Positions 18,875-28,172 of a DNA stretch of 64,000 nucleotides are shown here, one piece after another. Position 1 is the first letter of the stretch, and the number at the start of each line of letters is the position of its first letter. Source of the DNA: an uncultured Caulobacterales bacterium (lineage in GTDB: Bacteria; Pseudomonadota; Alphaproteobacteria; Caulobacterales; Caulobacteraceae). Location of the stretch: assembly GCA_903900155.1 (NCBI GenBank), contig CAIUMD010000076.1, positions 1-64,000 on the forward strand, written 5' to 3'. Made by a program: the position numbers and the translations under genes. A model generated the notes under the pieces. That model was given only the letters and a program-made list of their open reading frames with translations. It did no database searches and was not told the DNA's origin.

Positions 18875-21800
18875 CAGAAGGTCATCCGGACGCCGAAATT
18901 GAACTGCCGCCCGGTCGAGGCGTACTGGGTCACGACCGGATTGCCGTCGAAGGCGAAGCGGTTGGAGGTCTGGTTGGTCAGGTTCAGGGCCTCGATCACC
19001 AGCGACGCGCCCTTGAACAGTTCGTAGCTGAACGAACCATCGATGTTGGTCGTCGACCGGCTGCCGGCGAAGTCGTTGATCAGCGGCGTCAAGCACATGC
19101 CCGGCTGGCAGCTGCCGCTCTGCAGCGGATAGGTCGAATAGTATTTCGAGCGATAGGCGGCCGAGACGCGGGCCGTCCACTTCGGGGTCTCATAGTAGAG
19201 CGTAGCGTTGACCGAGTCCGGCGAGGCGCCCAGGAACGGCGCCTTGCCGATCTGCTGTGGACGCACCGGCGCGGCCACCGAACCGGTGTCGATGATGTAC
19301 TTCAGCTCGCTCTCGATATGGGTGTAGTTCACCTGCGCGCCGAAGTTCTTCAGGAAGCCGGGCAGGAAGGTGAAGTTCTGCTGGTAGTTGATCTCGACGC
19401 CGCGGATGTAGCCGCCCGGCGCGTCCAGCGGCAGGCTGAAGGCGAAGTCGTTGTTGCCGTCGATATAGGCGCGCTGAGCGTCGCCGGCCGCCGTCGAGGC
19501 CGTGACGCCGGCGCGTAGCTGGGCGACGATGCCAGGATCCAGATAGTCGCCCAGCTTGCCCTGGGCCAGGACGGTCTGCGGGAAGGACTTCACGTCCTTG
19601 TTGAACACCGCCACCGAGATCAGGGCGCTGCGCGCGAAGTACCACTCGTAGCTGAGGTCGAGATTGTTGGCCCGGAACGGCGAGAGCTTGGTGTTGCCGC
19701 TGGTCACCGCGCCGCCGGTGATCGCGCCCGCGGTCGTGGGCACGGTGAAGGTGGTGATGCCCGGCGCCAGCTGGGCCAGCGACGGACGCGACATCACCTT
19801 GGCCGCGCCGAAGCGGACCAGCATGTTGGGCGTCAGCTCGAAGACCGCGTTCAGCGACGGCAGCCAGTCGTTGTATTCGTTGGTGTTGGTGATGTTGGCC
19901 AGGGTCGGGGTCAGGCCGTTGGCCGTCACCTTCGTGTTGGCGTAGCGCACGCCGACATTGCCGCGCACGTCGATGCCCAGCAGCGAACGGCTGTAGTCGT
20001 ACTGGACGTAACCACCGGTGTCCTTCTCCGTGATCTGATAGTTCAGGCCCGGGCTGCCGCCGTATGACAGGCGGAAATCGCCGTACTTGTTGACGCAGTC
20101 GCAGTCGAAGCCGAACACGGCGGCCATCTTCTTGTTGTCCGGCGCCCAGAAACGGGTGGTCGTGCCGGCCGGAACCTTCAACCCCTGTCCCCATTCGATG
20201 ACCCGGCCGGTGGCCGCCACGGTGCTGCCGGCCTCCAGCAGGGTCGGCGAGACCGCTTCGTTGGAGGCCCTGCGCAGCTCGGAGGTGTCGAAGCCGAACT
20301 CGCGGAACGAGGCGCCCCACTTGATGTGGTCCTCGCCAAAGGCGCGCCAGTTGAAGTCGGCGCGAAGGTTCTTGAAGGTGTTCTTGGTTTCGCGCGCCTG
20401 GACGCGCAGGACCGACAGGCCCTTGATCGTGTCCCAATTGTTGGGATTGGCCGCATCGAACCCGAAGTTCAGGATCGGCATGGATCCGCCGCCACGGGCG
20501 TCATAGACGAAATAGTCGTTGCCGGGCGTGCCCTGGCCGCTGTCGAGGCGGCTGAGGTCCGACAGCAGGCCCAGGCTGCTATTGGCCGACTCCGAATAGC
20601 CGCCAACCACGCTTAGCTTCAGGTCGTCGGTCAGGTCCTGGTCCAGGGTGACCGACAGTTGCTTGAAGGTCGTGGCGTACCGATTGGCGTCGTTGGCCGA
20701 CCGATAGTCGATATTGCCCAGCTTCATGTAGTCGGCGACGGGCGTCTTGGGGTTCGAGGTGTCGACGTGGGCGTCCATGATCCGCGTCGTCGGCTTGCCG
20801 ATCAGGGCGTCGAACAGCGCAAGCCCGTTGGTCGTGGGGATGTACCCCTTGGACTGGGGGTTGTTGTAGTAGTCATAGGCGTTGAGGTTGTAGGGGTTGG
20901 TGCTGTTGGCGAAGCCCGGCAGCACCGCGCCGTTGCCGCTGGTCCCCTCGCAGGCGATGGGTCGCACCAGGCCGGTCGTCGAACATGACGAATAGAGCGC
21001 CGCCGAGCCGGTCGTGGCGGTGTTGTAGCCCGTCACCGTATTACCGAAGCGGTTCAGGCCGATCGTCGAGATCTGGTAGTAGTTCGACGACTGCTTCAGT
21101 CGTGAATAGACCCCATCGACACTGATCAGGGTGCGATTGGTCGGCTTCCACTGCGCCGAGGCGGTAAAGCCCGTCCGTTCGGTCTCGATCTCCTGGTGGT
21201 TCAGGGTCGGCAGGGTCGGGACGATCACGGTCGACCCGGCCGTGGTCTGGGTCGCGACGCCATTGACCAGTTGGCGGATCGCTCCGCCATTGGGATAGAT
21301 CAGAGCATAGGCGCCCGGATCGGAGCCCCGCTGGGCGTTGCAGGCGTCCAGGCGCGTGATGTTGACGCCCGGAATGACGCCATTGAGGTTGGGCGCCGTG
21401 GCCGTGCCGCCATCGCAGACGACCGTCGAGGGCGCGGCGAAGCCTTCGCGTTCTGGGATGCCGGCGGCCGGCGAGCCCGCGGTCAGGGTCGGCGTCGCGA
21501 AGGGCCGTGAATAGGCATAGTCGTAGGAAGCGGGACCCCGGCTGTATCCATCGCTGGAGCGTCGGGCCTTGTTATAGACGCCCGATACGGCAAGCCCGAA
21601 GCGTCCGATGCCGGTGTCCCATTGGTCGGCGATCAGGCCGGCCAGGCGCGGGTTATGGCGCTTGCCGTTCTCATAGTAGCCGTCCTGCACGGACAGGCTC
21701 AACTTGCGCCCCTTGTAGTCCAGCGGCCGCCCGGTGGAGAGATCGACGGTCGCGCCCAACGAACCCTCGTCAACCTCGGCCGAGGCGGTCTTGCGCACCG

Positions 21801-22269
21801 TCAACTGACTGAAGAGTTCGGAGGCGAAGGCGTTGAAGTCGAAGCCGCGCGAGCGATTGGGCGTGCTGCCGCTGTCATTGCCGCCCGAGGTCGACAGCGC
21901 CTCCAGCCCGTTCAGGCGGACGCGCGAGAAGTCGGGACCCAGGCCGCGGATCGAGATCCGCCGGCCCTCGCCGTTGTCGCGGTCGATCGAAACGCCTGGC
22001 AGGCGCTGCAGGGACTCCGCCAGGTTGGCGTCGGGAAACTTGCCGATGTCTTCGGCCTTGATCGTGTCCTGCATGTCGTTGGCGCGGCGCTTGGTTTCCA
22101 GCGCGCTGGCCACCGAGGCGCGATAGCCGGTGACCACCACCTCAGTGACCGTTTCGGCCTGGTCGGCGGCCGGCGGTGTGGTCTGCGCCAGCACCGGCGT
22201 AGCGATCGCCAGGCCGCCGGCGGCGATCAGGGCCGCGCACGAGACGCGCGTCATCAATTGGTCGAGCAT
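18874..22269 (-). CDS. TonB-dependent receptor, Xanthomonas/Caulobacter type, pectin locus
   Basis: A 1131-residue receptor. The signal peptide ends PVLAQ. The TonB-box region VTEVVVTGYRAS is followed by the diagnostic KRRANDMQDTIKAEDIGKFP and NLAESLQRLPGVSI plug of the TIGR01782-like subfamily, then the motif VRKTASAEVDEGSLGATVDL, and a barrel ending FNFGVRMTF. Members of this subfamily import plant oligosaccharides. It lies between the CE15-PL10 fusion enzyme and the pectinesterase, so pectic oligosaccharide import is the best hypothesis. The ribosome-binding site AAGGGGAG is close to ATG 22269; a stable hairpin lies upstream. Confidence 0.94.
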   Translation of the reverse strand: MLDQLMTRVSCAALIAAGGLAIATPVLAQTTPPAADQAETVTEVVVTGYRASVASALETKRRANDMQDTIKAEDIGKFPDANLAESLQRLPGVSIDRDNGEGRRISIRGLGPDFSRVRLNGLEALSTSGGNDSGSTPNRSRGFDFNAFASELFSQLTVRKTASAEVDEGSLGATVDLSTGRPLDYKGRKLSLSVQDGYYENGKRHNPRLAGLIADQWDTGIGRFGLAVSGVYNKARRSSDGYSRGPASYDYAYSRPFATPTLTAGSPAAGIPEREGFAAPSTVVCDGGTATAPNLNGVIPGVNITRLDACNAQRGSDPGAYALIYPNGGAIRQLVNGVATQTTAGSTVIVPTLPTLNHQEIETERTGFTASAQWKPTNRTLISVDGVYSRLKQSSNYYQISTIGLNRFGNTVTGYNTATTGSAALYSSCSTTGLVRPIACEGTSGNGAVLPGFANSTNPYNLNAYDYYNNPQSKGYIPTTNGLALFDALIGKPTTRIMDAHVDTSNPKTPVADYMKLGNIDYRSANDANRYATTFKQLSVTLDQDLTDDLKLSVVGGYSESANSSLGLLSDLSRLDSGQGTPGNDYFVYDARGGGSMPILNFGFDAANPNNWDTIKGLSVLRVQARETKNTFKNLRADFNWRAFGEDHIKWGASFREFGFDTSELRRASNEAVSPTLLEAGSTVAATGRVIEWGQGLKVPAGTTTRFWAPDNKKMAAVFGFDCDCVNKYGDFRLSYGGSPGLNYQITEKDTGGYVQYDYSRSLLGIDVRGNVGVRYANTKVTANGLTPTLANITNTNEYNDWLPSLNAVFELTPNMLVRFGAAKVMSRPSLAQLAPGITTFTVPTTAGAITGGAVTSGNTKLSPFRANNLDLSYEWYFARSALISVAVFNKDVKSFPQTVLAQGKLGDYLDPGIVAQLRAGVTASTAAGDAQRAYIDGNNDFAFSLPLDAPGGYIRGVEINYQQNFTFLPGFLKNFGAQVNYTHIESELKYIIDTGSVAAPVRPQQIGKAPFLGASPDSVNATLYYETPKWTARVSAAYRSKYYSTYPLQSGSCQPGMCLTPLINDFAGSRSTTNIDGSFSYELFKGASLVIEALNLTNQTSNRFAFDGNPVVTQYASTGRQFNFGVRMTF

Positions 22270-22302
22270 GAGCTCCCCTTCCCTTCGTGTGTCGTTTCCT
22301 CG

Positions 22303-22322
22303 CCGGCCCTTGGGCGGGCCGG
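22303..22322 (-). repeat. intercistronic hairpin between the CE15-PL10 and TBDR genes
   Basis: CCGGCCC/GGGCCGG (22303-22309, 22316-22322, loop 6) lies in the 78-bp spacer. It has no T-run, so it is probably an mRNA processing or stability element within one operon. Confidence 0.4.
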
Positions 22323-22347
22323 TCGTCGTGGTGTGTGATGTTCGTGG

Positions 22348-24813
22348 TCAGTCGCCGTGGGTCCGGGCCCACTCGGCATAGCGGGCCAGCACCGCCGCGC
22401 CCCAGTCGCCGTACCAGCCGTAGCCGCCGCGGCGCTCCTTCTCGACCTCGGCGAGGCGATAGCGGATCACCCCGTCGCGGCCGGCGAAGATCGGACGGTT
22501 GGTTCCGATCTCGTAGAAGCGGGCCCACAGCGGCGGGGCGGCCGGATCCTCACGCACCAGGCGGTCGCCGTCGGCATAGACGACGCGGATCCCGTTGAGC
22601 TGGACGCTGCGATACCAGGCCGCTCCGGCGCGGATGGCCGCCTTCACGGCAGGGCTGGGCTTGTCCAGGCTCATCAGCAGCATCAGCACGCTGGCGCTCT
22701 CGCTGCCGCTGACGGCCACGGGCTCGAAGGCGCGCGCGGGGCGCGGGGCCAGGCTGACCTCGTCATATTGCTGCGCCCAGGCGGTCGGGCGGCCATCCAC
22801 GACGATCTGGGCCTTGAGAATGAAGTCCAGGGCGCGGTCGAACGCGGCCTGGGCGGCGGCGCGACGCTCGGGGGCCAGCCCCTGGAAGTCCGGCGCCGCA
22901 GCGACCTCGCGCAGCAAGCTCATCAGGTCGACCATCTCGTCGTCGTTGAGCGTCGCCTGGTGATCATAGGCATTGACGAACACCGGCCAGGAGTGCGGCC
23001 AGCCACCGGCGGGATATTGCGCCGCCAGGATGAAGCCGAGCCCCCGGTCGATAGCCTGGACATAGGCCGGATCCGGACGGACCTTCTGGACCCGCGCCAG
23101 GAAGCGCATCTCGTTGACCGTGGCCTTGATCAGCGCCGCGCGGGTCCCCCAGGGACCGACGGCCGCCGGGTCGCCGATGTTGGGCTCCCCGACCGTGTTC
23201 ATCAGGGGCCAGCCGCCGCTGGCCGGGTCCTGCCAGGACAGCAGGTTGTCGGCCATGCGGCGGGCTTCGGGCCCGGCGAACCAGGCGTCGGGCCTGGCCT
23301 TGGCGGCCGCCCACCAGCCGGTCGGCATGTTTCTGTTGGCCTTGCGCGCGGCGTTGGCGGCGGCGACCGGATCACTCGCCGCCGGTCGGGCGTCGGCGAA
23401 CTGGCGGGCCATGAAGTCGGCCATGACCACGAGGTCGCCGGGCAGCAAAGCGTGGCCGCCCTTGTGCATATAAAAGGCCAGGTCCCCGGCCGGCGGGGTC
23501 TCGGCTATCGGCTGTTCGCCCTCAACCCCGGTCTTGCCGTAGAGCCTGTAGACAGGCGTCGCGGCCTTGGCGGCCAGGAATTCGCCGCGCGGATCGGACC
23601 AGGTGTCGGTGTCGCCGGTCACCAGCAGCATCGGCCGCGGCGCGATCAGCGACAGCAGCATGTGACTGTCGACCGGCAGGTCCTTCACGCGGTCGGCATA
23701 GGTGCGATAGCGCGGCGCGAACCAATAGCCGTACCGGGTCGGGTCGGTGATGGCCGCAATGGTCTCGCCATAGTCGCGCCGGCTGAGGGCCGCTCCGCCC
23801 TCGCCCGAGATGACCGGCATGACCAGGGCGATGCGCGGCTCCTGGGCGGCGGCCCACAGCGTGGTCTTGCCCAGGCGCGAGGCCCCGGACAAGGCGATCT
23901 TGCGCGGATCGATGGCCGGGTCGCCCGACAGGTAATCGACGACGCGGGAGAGGCCCCAACTCCAGGCGCCGATCGCACCCCATGCGTCGGGCTGGCGCGG
24001 ACCGTCCTGCGATCCGAACAGCGTCCGCACGCCGAAGGCCGCGCCGCCGTCGAAATCTGGCTCGATATCACCGTAGTAGACGTGAGCCACAGCTAGGCCA
24101 CGCTCCAGGAAAGGCTTGGGATCGAAGCCCGCCAGCAAGGTTGCCTGGCGGCCGGGCACACGCTTCTTCTCGCGCACGTTCCAGCCGAGGCCCTCCTCGA
24201 TGCCCGGGTCGTCGAACACCAGGACATTGGGCGAGAAGCCGATGTGCAGCAGCACCGGAACCGGCCCCTTGGCGGCGGCCGGCGCATAAAGGACCACGCG
24301 GATCGTCGGGCTATCGGCATGGCCCGGGAAAATCAGCCGCGCCTGGGTCCGCGCAGCCAGCCTACCGAAACTGGCGACGCCGGTCTCCCAGGTGTCGGCG
24401 TTCAGGGGAACATAGGTCGTCGGCGTACGGCCGAACTGGTGGACGCGGAACAGCTCCAGCACCTCGCCGCGTCGCGTCTTGGCCCAGGTCGCCGCATCGC
24501 CGACCGGCGCACCGCTTTCAAGCTTCAGCGCCTCGGGCAGGACATAGGCCCCGACCCTGCTCTCGTCGGTATTGACCTTGGCCGCGACGGCCTGGGCGCA
24601 GACGGGCGAGACGCCCGGGCACAACGCCAGGGCCAGACCTCCGAACACCAAACCTCTTAAAGAGCCGGGACCGCCCGGAAGGCGACCGGTCCCCAGTCGA
24701 AGGAGGAAATTCGAAAGGGAGAAGGCTGACGCCCGGGTCCGGCCCAATACAGTCGAAACTGACGCCAGAAGCAGGATCGCTGGCGCGCGCGCCGTCCTGG
24801 TCGTGATCCACAT
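22348..24813 (-). CDS. bifunctional CE15-like esterase / PL10-family pectate lyase
   Basis: An 821-residue exported protein. Residues about 85-475 form an alpha/beta-hydrolase of the CE15 (glucuronoyl esterase) type: LSGASRLGKT carries nucleophile S312 with the R/GK pattern of that family, SGEGGA follows, and KGGH supplies H454. Residues about 490-821 form a PL10 pectate lyase: ADNLLSWQDPASGGWPLMN, YDHQATLNDDEMV, AWAQQYDEVSL, SGSESA, then ARFYEIGTNRPIFAGRDG and YGWYGDW. One chain could thus both remove an ester from uronic acid and cleave polygalacturonate. The ATG has GGGGAGG 5 bp upstream. There are two N-terminal hydrophobic stretches (about 11-24 and 55-74), and the second ends in a good cleavage site, CAQA. 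Confidence 0.85.
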   Translation of the reverse strand: MWITTRTARAPAILLLASVSTVLGRTRASAFSLSNFLLRLGTGRLPGGPGSLRGLVFGGLALALCPGVSPVCAQAVAAKVNTDESRVGAYVLPEALKLESGAPVGDAATWAKTRRGEVLELFRVHQFGRTPTTYVPLNADTWETGVASFGRLAARTQARLIFPGHADSPTIRVVLYAPAAAKGPVPVLLHIGFSPNVLVFDDPGIEEGLGWNVREKKRVPGRQATLLAGFDPKPFLERGLAVAHVYYGDIEPDFDGGAAFGVRTLFGSQDGPRQPDAWGAIGAWSWGLSRVVDYLSGDPAIDPRKIALSGASRLGKTTLWAAAQEPRIALVMPVISGEGGAALSRRDYGETIAAITDPTRYGYWFAPRYRTYADRVKDLPVDSHMLLSLIAPRPMLLVTGDTDTWSDPRGEFLAAKAATPVYRLYGKTGVEGEQPIAETPPAGDLAFYMHKGGHALLPGDLVVMADFMARQFADARPAASDPVAAANAARKANRNMPTGWWAAAKARPDAWFAGPEARRMADNLLSWQDPASGGWPLMNTVGEPNIGDPAAVGPWGTRAALIKATVNEMRFLARVQKVRPDPAYVQAIDRGLGFILAAQYPAGGWPHSWPVFVNAYDHQATLNDDEMVDLMSLLREVAAAPDFQGLAPERRAAAQAAFDRALDFILKAQIVVDGRPTAWAQQYDEVSLAPRPARAFEPVAVSGSESASVLMLLMSLDKPSPAVKAAIRAGAAWYRSVQLNGIRVVYADGDRLVREDPAAPPLWARFYEIGTNRPIFAGRDGVIRYRLAEVEKERRGGYGWYGDWGAAVLARYAEWARTHGD

Positions 24814-24920
24814 GCCCGCCTCCCCTTTTCGTCTTCGCCTGACCCGAGAGACGCGCGTCCGGCGTTTTTGGCCGCCAGATCAAGGCGACACCGGTGTCAG
24901 GTCCAACGCGAAAGACGAAC

Positions 24921-24934
24921 CAAACGACCGTTTG
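24921..24934. promoter_or_regulatory. operator candidate in the PL10/TetR divergent region
   Basis: CAAACG-AC-CGTTTG is a perfect dyad in the 229-bp spacer between the pectin operon (minus) and the TetR gene (plus). A related CGTTTG occurs again about 20 bp to the right. It is probably bound by the adjacent TetR protein. Confidence 0.45.
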
Positions 24935-25028
24935 AGACAGACAATCACGAACGCCGTTTGCCGTCAACTATGACTGTCAATTGTGTGATTTTACCAATGA
25001 AGCTGGACAGGGATCGGGATTTGCCCTC

Positions 25029-25054
25029 ATTTGCCGTTCAAGATGACGGCAAAT
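25029..25054. promoter_or_regulatory. 26-bp inverted repeat over the TetR start codon
   Basis: ATTTGCCGT-N8-ACGGCAAAT is a perfect 9-bp dyad whose spacer contains the ATG at 25043. A further ATTTGCC lies 10 bp to the left. It could be an autoregulatory TetR operator or an RNA hairpin hiding the start codon. Confidence 0.5.
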
Positions 25055-25729
25055 ATAGATTCAACCTCCGATCGCAACGGCAAGGTGCGAGGCCCGCACG
25101 CCGAGCGCCGCGCAGCCATGCGCCAACGCCTGGTCGACGCCGCCATCGCCTGCCTTCACCGGGTCGGCTACGCCGCCACCACGACCCAGTTGGTCATGGA
25201 GGAGGCCGGGGTCAGCCGCGGCGCCATGCTCCACCACTTCCCGACCAAGGTGGACCTGATCATCGCCGTGGCCGAAGCCGCCGCGACTCACCAGAACCGT
25301 TATGTCCGCCGCCGCCTGGGCGCCATCCCGCCCGGCATGGATCGCTATCTGGCCATCACCGAGGCGACCTGGGAGGTCATGCGTGAACCGCCGGCCATCG
25401 CGCTGATCGAGATCGTCATCGCCTCCCGCAGCGACCCTGCCTTGGGCGAGCGCTTCCCGGCCATCGCCGCCGAGTTCGAGGCCAGCCAACGCGAAGGCGT
25501 CTGGGAGATGGCGCGCGAACTGGGGGTCCGAGACCAGGACGCCATCGAACGCATGGTCCGCCTGCATCGCGCGGCCATGCGCGGCCTTGCCATCGAGATG
25601 CTGTTCACGGGCGACCGAGCAGCGGCGGAAGGCGGCATGGAACTGCTGGAGTGGTACAAGCAGCACCTGACCGGAAACTTGCTGACCCGCGGGGACGCCC
25701 CGCTATTTGGAACGGCGAAGACGACATAG
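25043..25729 (+). CDS. TetR-family regulator of the pectin locus
   Basis: A 228-residue protein. The HTH lies at about residues 27-75 (RQRLVDAAIACLHRVGYA, TTQLVMEEAGVSRGAMLHHFPTK), followed by a helical ligand-binding domain with EVMREPPAIALIEIV. It is divergent from the CE15-PL10 gene, with two dyads in between, so it most likely represses the pectin operon and itself. Start: ATG 25043; a TTG at 25031 is in frame but both starts lie inside the dyad and lack a clear ribosome-binding site. Confidence 0.85.
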   Translation: MTANIDSTSDRNGKVRGPHAERRAAMRQRLVDAAIACLHRVGYAATTTQLVMEEAGVSRGAMLHHFPTKVDLIIAVAEAAATHQNRYVRRRLGAIPPGMDRYLAITEATWEVMREPPAIALIEIVIASRSDPALGERFPAIAAEFEASQREGVWEMARELGVRDQDAIERMVRLHRAAMRGLAIEMLFTGDRAAAEGGMELLEWYKQHLTGNLLTRGDAPLFGTAKTT

Positions 25730-25853
25730 CTGCGGCTTGACGCTGCGCGCCGACGCCAAGCCGGCGCCTGCGACCGCGCGACAGGCCGTCGTTGCGTGGC
25801 AAGCAATCGCCGTTGCAATCATTGCGTTCGACGATCCAAGCCCCTCGATCGAT

Positions 25854-25884
25854 AAGCCCCCGCCGACAGCAAAACGGGGGTTTT
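25854..25884 (+). terminator. terminator-like hairpin 7 bp before a TBDR start codon
   Basis: AAGCCCCCG/CGGGGGTTT with a 12-nt loop forms a 9-bp stem running into TTTT, then CGAGTT and the ATG at 25891. It could end the TetR transcript (stop 125 bp upstream). Because its 3' arm carries the only G-rich stretch before the receptor ATG, it could also gate transcription or translation of the receptor. Confidence 0.6.
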
Positions 25885-25890
25885 CGAGTT

Positions 25891-28170
25891 ATGCGACGAC
25901 AGTGGCTTATGGGCGCCGCGGCGGCCCTGGCGGCAGGACCCGCCTGGGCGCAATCCGCGTCGACGGAGACGAGCGGACAGGTTTCTGAACTGGTGGTGAT
26001 CGGCAGCCGCGGGGCGCCGAGATTGACGACCGACACGGCCGTCCCGGTCGATGTGCTGAGCGCCGAGTCCCTGGCCGCCCGCGGCCAGAACGACCTGACC
26101 AAGACGCTGGAATTCATGTCGCCGTCGTTCAACTATCCGCGCACCTCGTCGGGCCCGTCCTCGGCCGGCGCGCGCTCGTTCACCCTGCGCGGCCTGATTC
26201 CCGACCAGACCCTGGTGCTGGTCAACGGCCAGCGCCGCCACGCCTCCTCGATCATCACCTTCAACAATGGCGCATTCCGCGGCTCCGTGCCCGTCGACCT
26301 GAACATGATCCCGCTGACGGCGATCAAGCGGGTCGAGATTCTCCGCGATGGCGCCGCCGCCCAATATGGTTCGGACGCCATCGCCGGCGTCATCAACCTG
26401 GTGCTGCGCGATGAGCCCGGCGGCGCGCACGGATCGGTGCAGTACGGCCAGACCCAGCGCGGCACGGGCAAGACCTTCATCGCCACGGCGCGCCAGGGCT
26501 TCGCCCTGGGCGACGGCGGCTTTGTCACGCTGTCGACCGAGGTCCGCGACCGGGGCGACACCAACGCCGCCGAAATCGATCCGCGTTTTGGCCGCGTCAC
26601 CTCGACCCTGGGCGATCCCCAGAGCACCGACATCCAGGCCGCAGCCAACGCCGAGCTGCCGCTGAAAGGCGGCGCGACCATGTTCGGCTACCTGACCCTG
26701 GGTCGGCGCGAGTCGGAGATGAGCCCGCTCTTCCGGGCGCCGACCGTATTCCCGGCCTTCTACCCCAACGGCTTCCTGCCGATCGTCAATCTCGACCTCA
26801 AGGACCTGGGCGCCAATATCGGCGTGCGCGGAACCTTGGCCGGCTGGAACTGGGAGCTGACCGACACCTTCGGCTATTCCAAGGGCGACTACGGCGTCTC
26901 CAACACCGTCAACACCTCGTTGGGGACCAACAGCCCCAAGGCGTTCTACGGCGGCGGCGCGCGCTACCGGCAGAACCTGGTCAACCTGACGGTTCGCCGG
27001 GCGCTGGACGTGATGGCGGGGGCCAACCTGGCGGCCGGCGTCGAGCATCGGTTCGAGGCCTATGAACTGGTCTCGGGCGAGCCTGGCTCCTACACGCTCT
27101 CAGGCGCCCAGGGCTTTCCTGGCTTCCATCCGCCCTCCCCGGTCGATGTGGACCGCACCGGCCGCAGCGCCTTCATCGACGCCGAGCTCAGCCCGATCCA
27201 GGGCCTGAACCTGGGCGCCGCCGCCCGCTTCGAGGACTATAGCGACTTCGGCGATGCGACGACCGGCAAGCTGACCGCCTTCTGGCGGCCTGCGCCGCTG
27301 ATCGCCCTGCGCGCGGCCGTCAGCACCGGCATCCGGGCGCCGTCGCTGCAGCAGCAATACTTCTCGACGGTCACCAGCCAGCTCAACAACGGCGTGTTGC
27401 AGAACGTCGGCAACTTCGCGGTCACCGATCCGGTGTCGGTGGCCCTGGGCGCCAGCCCGCTGCGGCCGGAAAAGTCGAAGAACTATTCGGCCGGCATTGT
27501 CCTGACGCCCGGCCACGGCCTGACCTTCAGTCTCGACGCGTTCCGCATCGACATCAACGACCGCATCGCGATGACCGAGAATCTGCAAGGCCCGCAAGTG
27601 GCGGCGATCCTGGCCACGAACGGCGTGACCAACGCGGCGGTGGCGCGTTTCTTCACCAACGCCTCCGACACCCGCACCCAGGGCTGGGAAGCCACCCTGC
27701 GGTGGGATGCGCGCCTGGCGCAGGACACGCGTCTGGCCCTGACGATGGGTTACGGCGCCTTCGACACCGATCCGCTGCGCATCCGGACCAATCCGGTGTT
27801 GCCGTCCATCCCCCTGCTGGGCCCGACCTCGATCGACGCCGTGGCTGACGCCCAGCCGCGCCTGAAGGCCCTGGTCAATGCTGAGCTGTCCTGGCGCGCC
27901 TGGCGGTTCACCGCCGACGTCACCGACTTTGGTTCGACCTCGATCCCGTTCGGGACCGGCTCGATGCGGATGCAGGGCAAGACCTCGGTGGACCTTTCGG
28001 CCGCCTGGAGCGTGACCAAGGCCCTGACCGTGACGGCCGGGGTGATCAACGCCGGCGACACCTATCCCAACCGCGTTCCCGGCGAGGCCACCGGTCGGCC
28101 CTACAGCGAGTTCGACCCGATGGGCTTCAACGGCCGTGAATATTTCCTGCGCCTGACTGCGGAGTTCTGA
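25891..28170 (+). CDS. TonB-dependent receptor paired with S1/P1 nuclease
   Basis: A 759-residue receptor. The start at ATG 25891 gives a signal peptide MRRQWLMGAAAALAAGPAWA; codon usage before it is non-coding. TonB-box region SELVVIGSRGAP; plug with TLVLVNGQRRHASS, then AIKRVEILRDGAAAQYGSDAIAG. The barrel ends YFLRLTAEF. The plug is of the BtuB/CirA-like group. The nuclease gene begins 2 bp after the stop, so the two are co-expressed; nucleotides, oligonucleotides or a nucleic-acid-bound ligand are candidate cargos (inference). A terminator-like hairpin abuts the start. Confidence 0.92.
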   Translation: MRRQWLMGAAAALAAGPAWAQSASTETSGQVSELVVIGSRGAPRLTTDTAVPVDVLSAESLAARGQNDLTKTLEFMSPSFNYPRTSSGPSSAGARSFTLRGLIPDQTLVLVNGQRRHASSIITFNNGAFRGSVPVDLNMIPLTAIKRVEILRDGAAAQYGSDAIAGVINLVLRDEPGGAHGSVQYGQTQRGTGKTFIATARQGFALGDGGFVTLSTEVRDRGDTNAAEIDPRFGRVTSTLGDPQSTDIQAAANAELPLKGGATMFGYLTLGRRESEMSPLFRAPTVFPAFYPNGFLPIVNLDLKDLGANIGVRGTLAGWNWELTDTFGYSKGDYGVSNTVNTSLGTNSPKAFYGGGARYRQNLVNLTVRRALDVMAGANLAAGVEHRFEAYELVSGEPGSYTLSGAQGFPGFHPPSPVDVDRTGRSAFIDAELSPIQGLNLGAAARFEDYSDFGDATTGKLTAFWRPAPLIALRAAVSTGIRAPSLQQQYFSTVTSQLNNGVLQNVGNFAVTDPVSVALGASPLRPEKSKNYSAGIVLTPGHGLTFSLDAFRIDINDRIAMTENLQGPQVAAILATNGVTNAAVARFFTNASDTRTQGWEATLRWDARLAQDTRLALTMGYGAFDTDPLRIRTNPVLPSIPLLGPTSIDAVADAQPRLKALVNAELSWRAWRFTADVTDFGSTSIPFGTGSMRMQGKTSVDLSAAWSVTKALTVTAGVINAGDTYPNRVPGEATGRPYSEFDPMGFNGREYFLRLTAEF

Positions 28171-28172
28171 CC

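Noticed and set aside
25730-25890. Known riboswitch in the leader of the nuclease-linked TBDR
   Set aside because: A terminator-like hairpin is clear, but I cannot match the leader to the conserved core of a cobalamin, purine or other known riboswitch.
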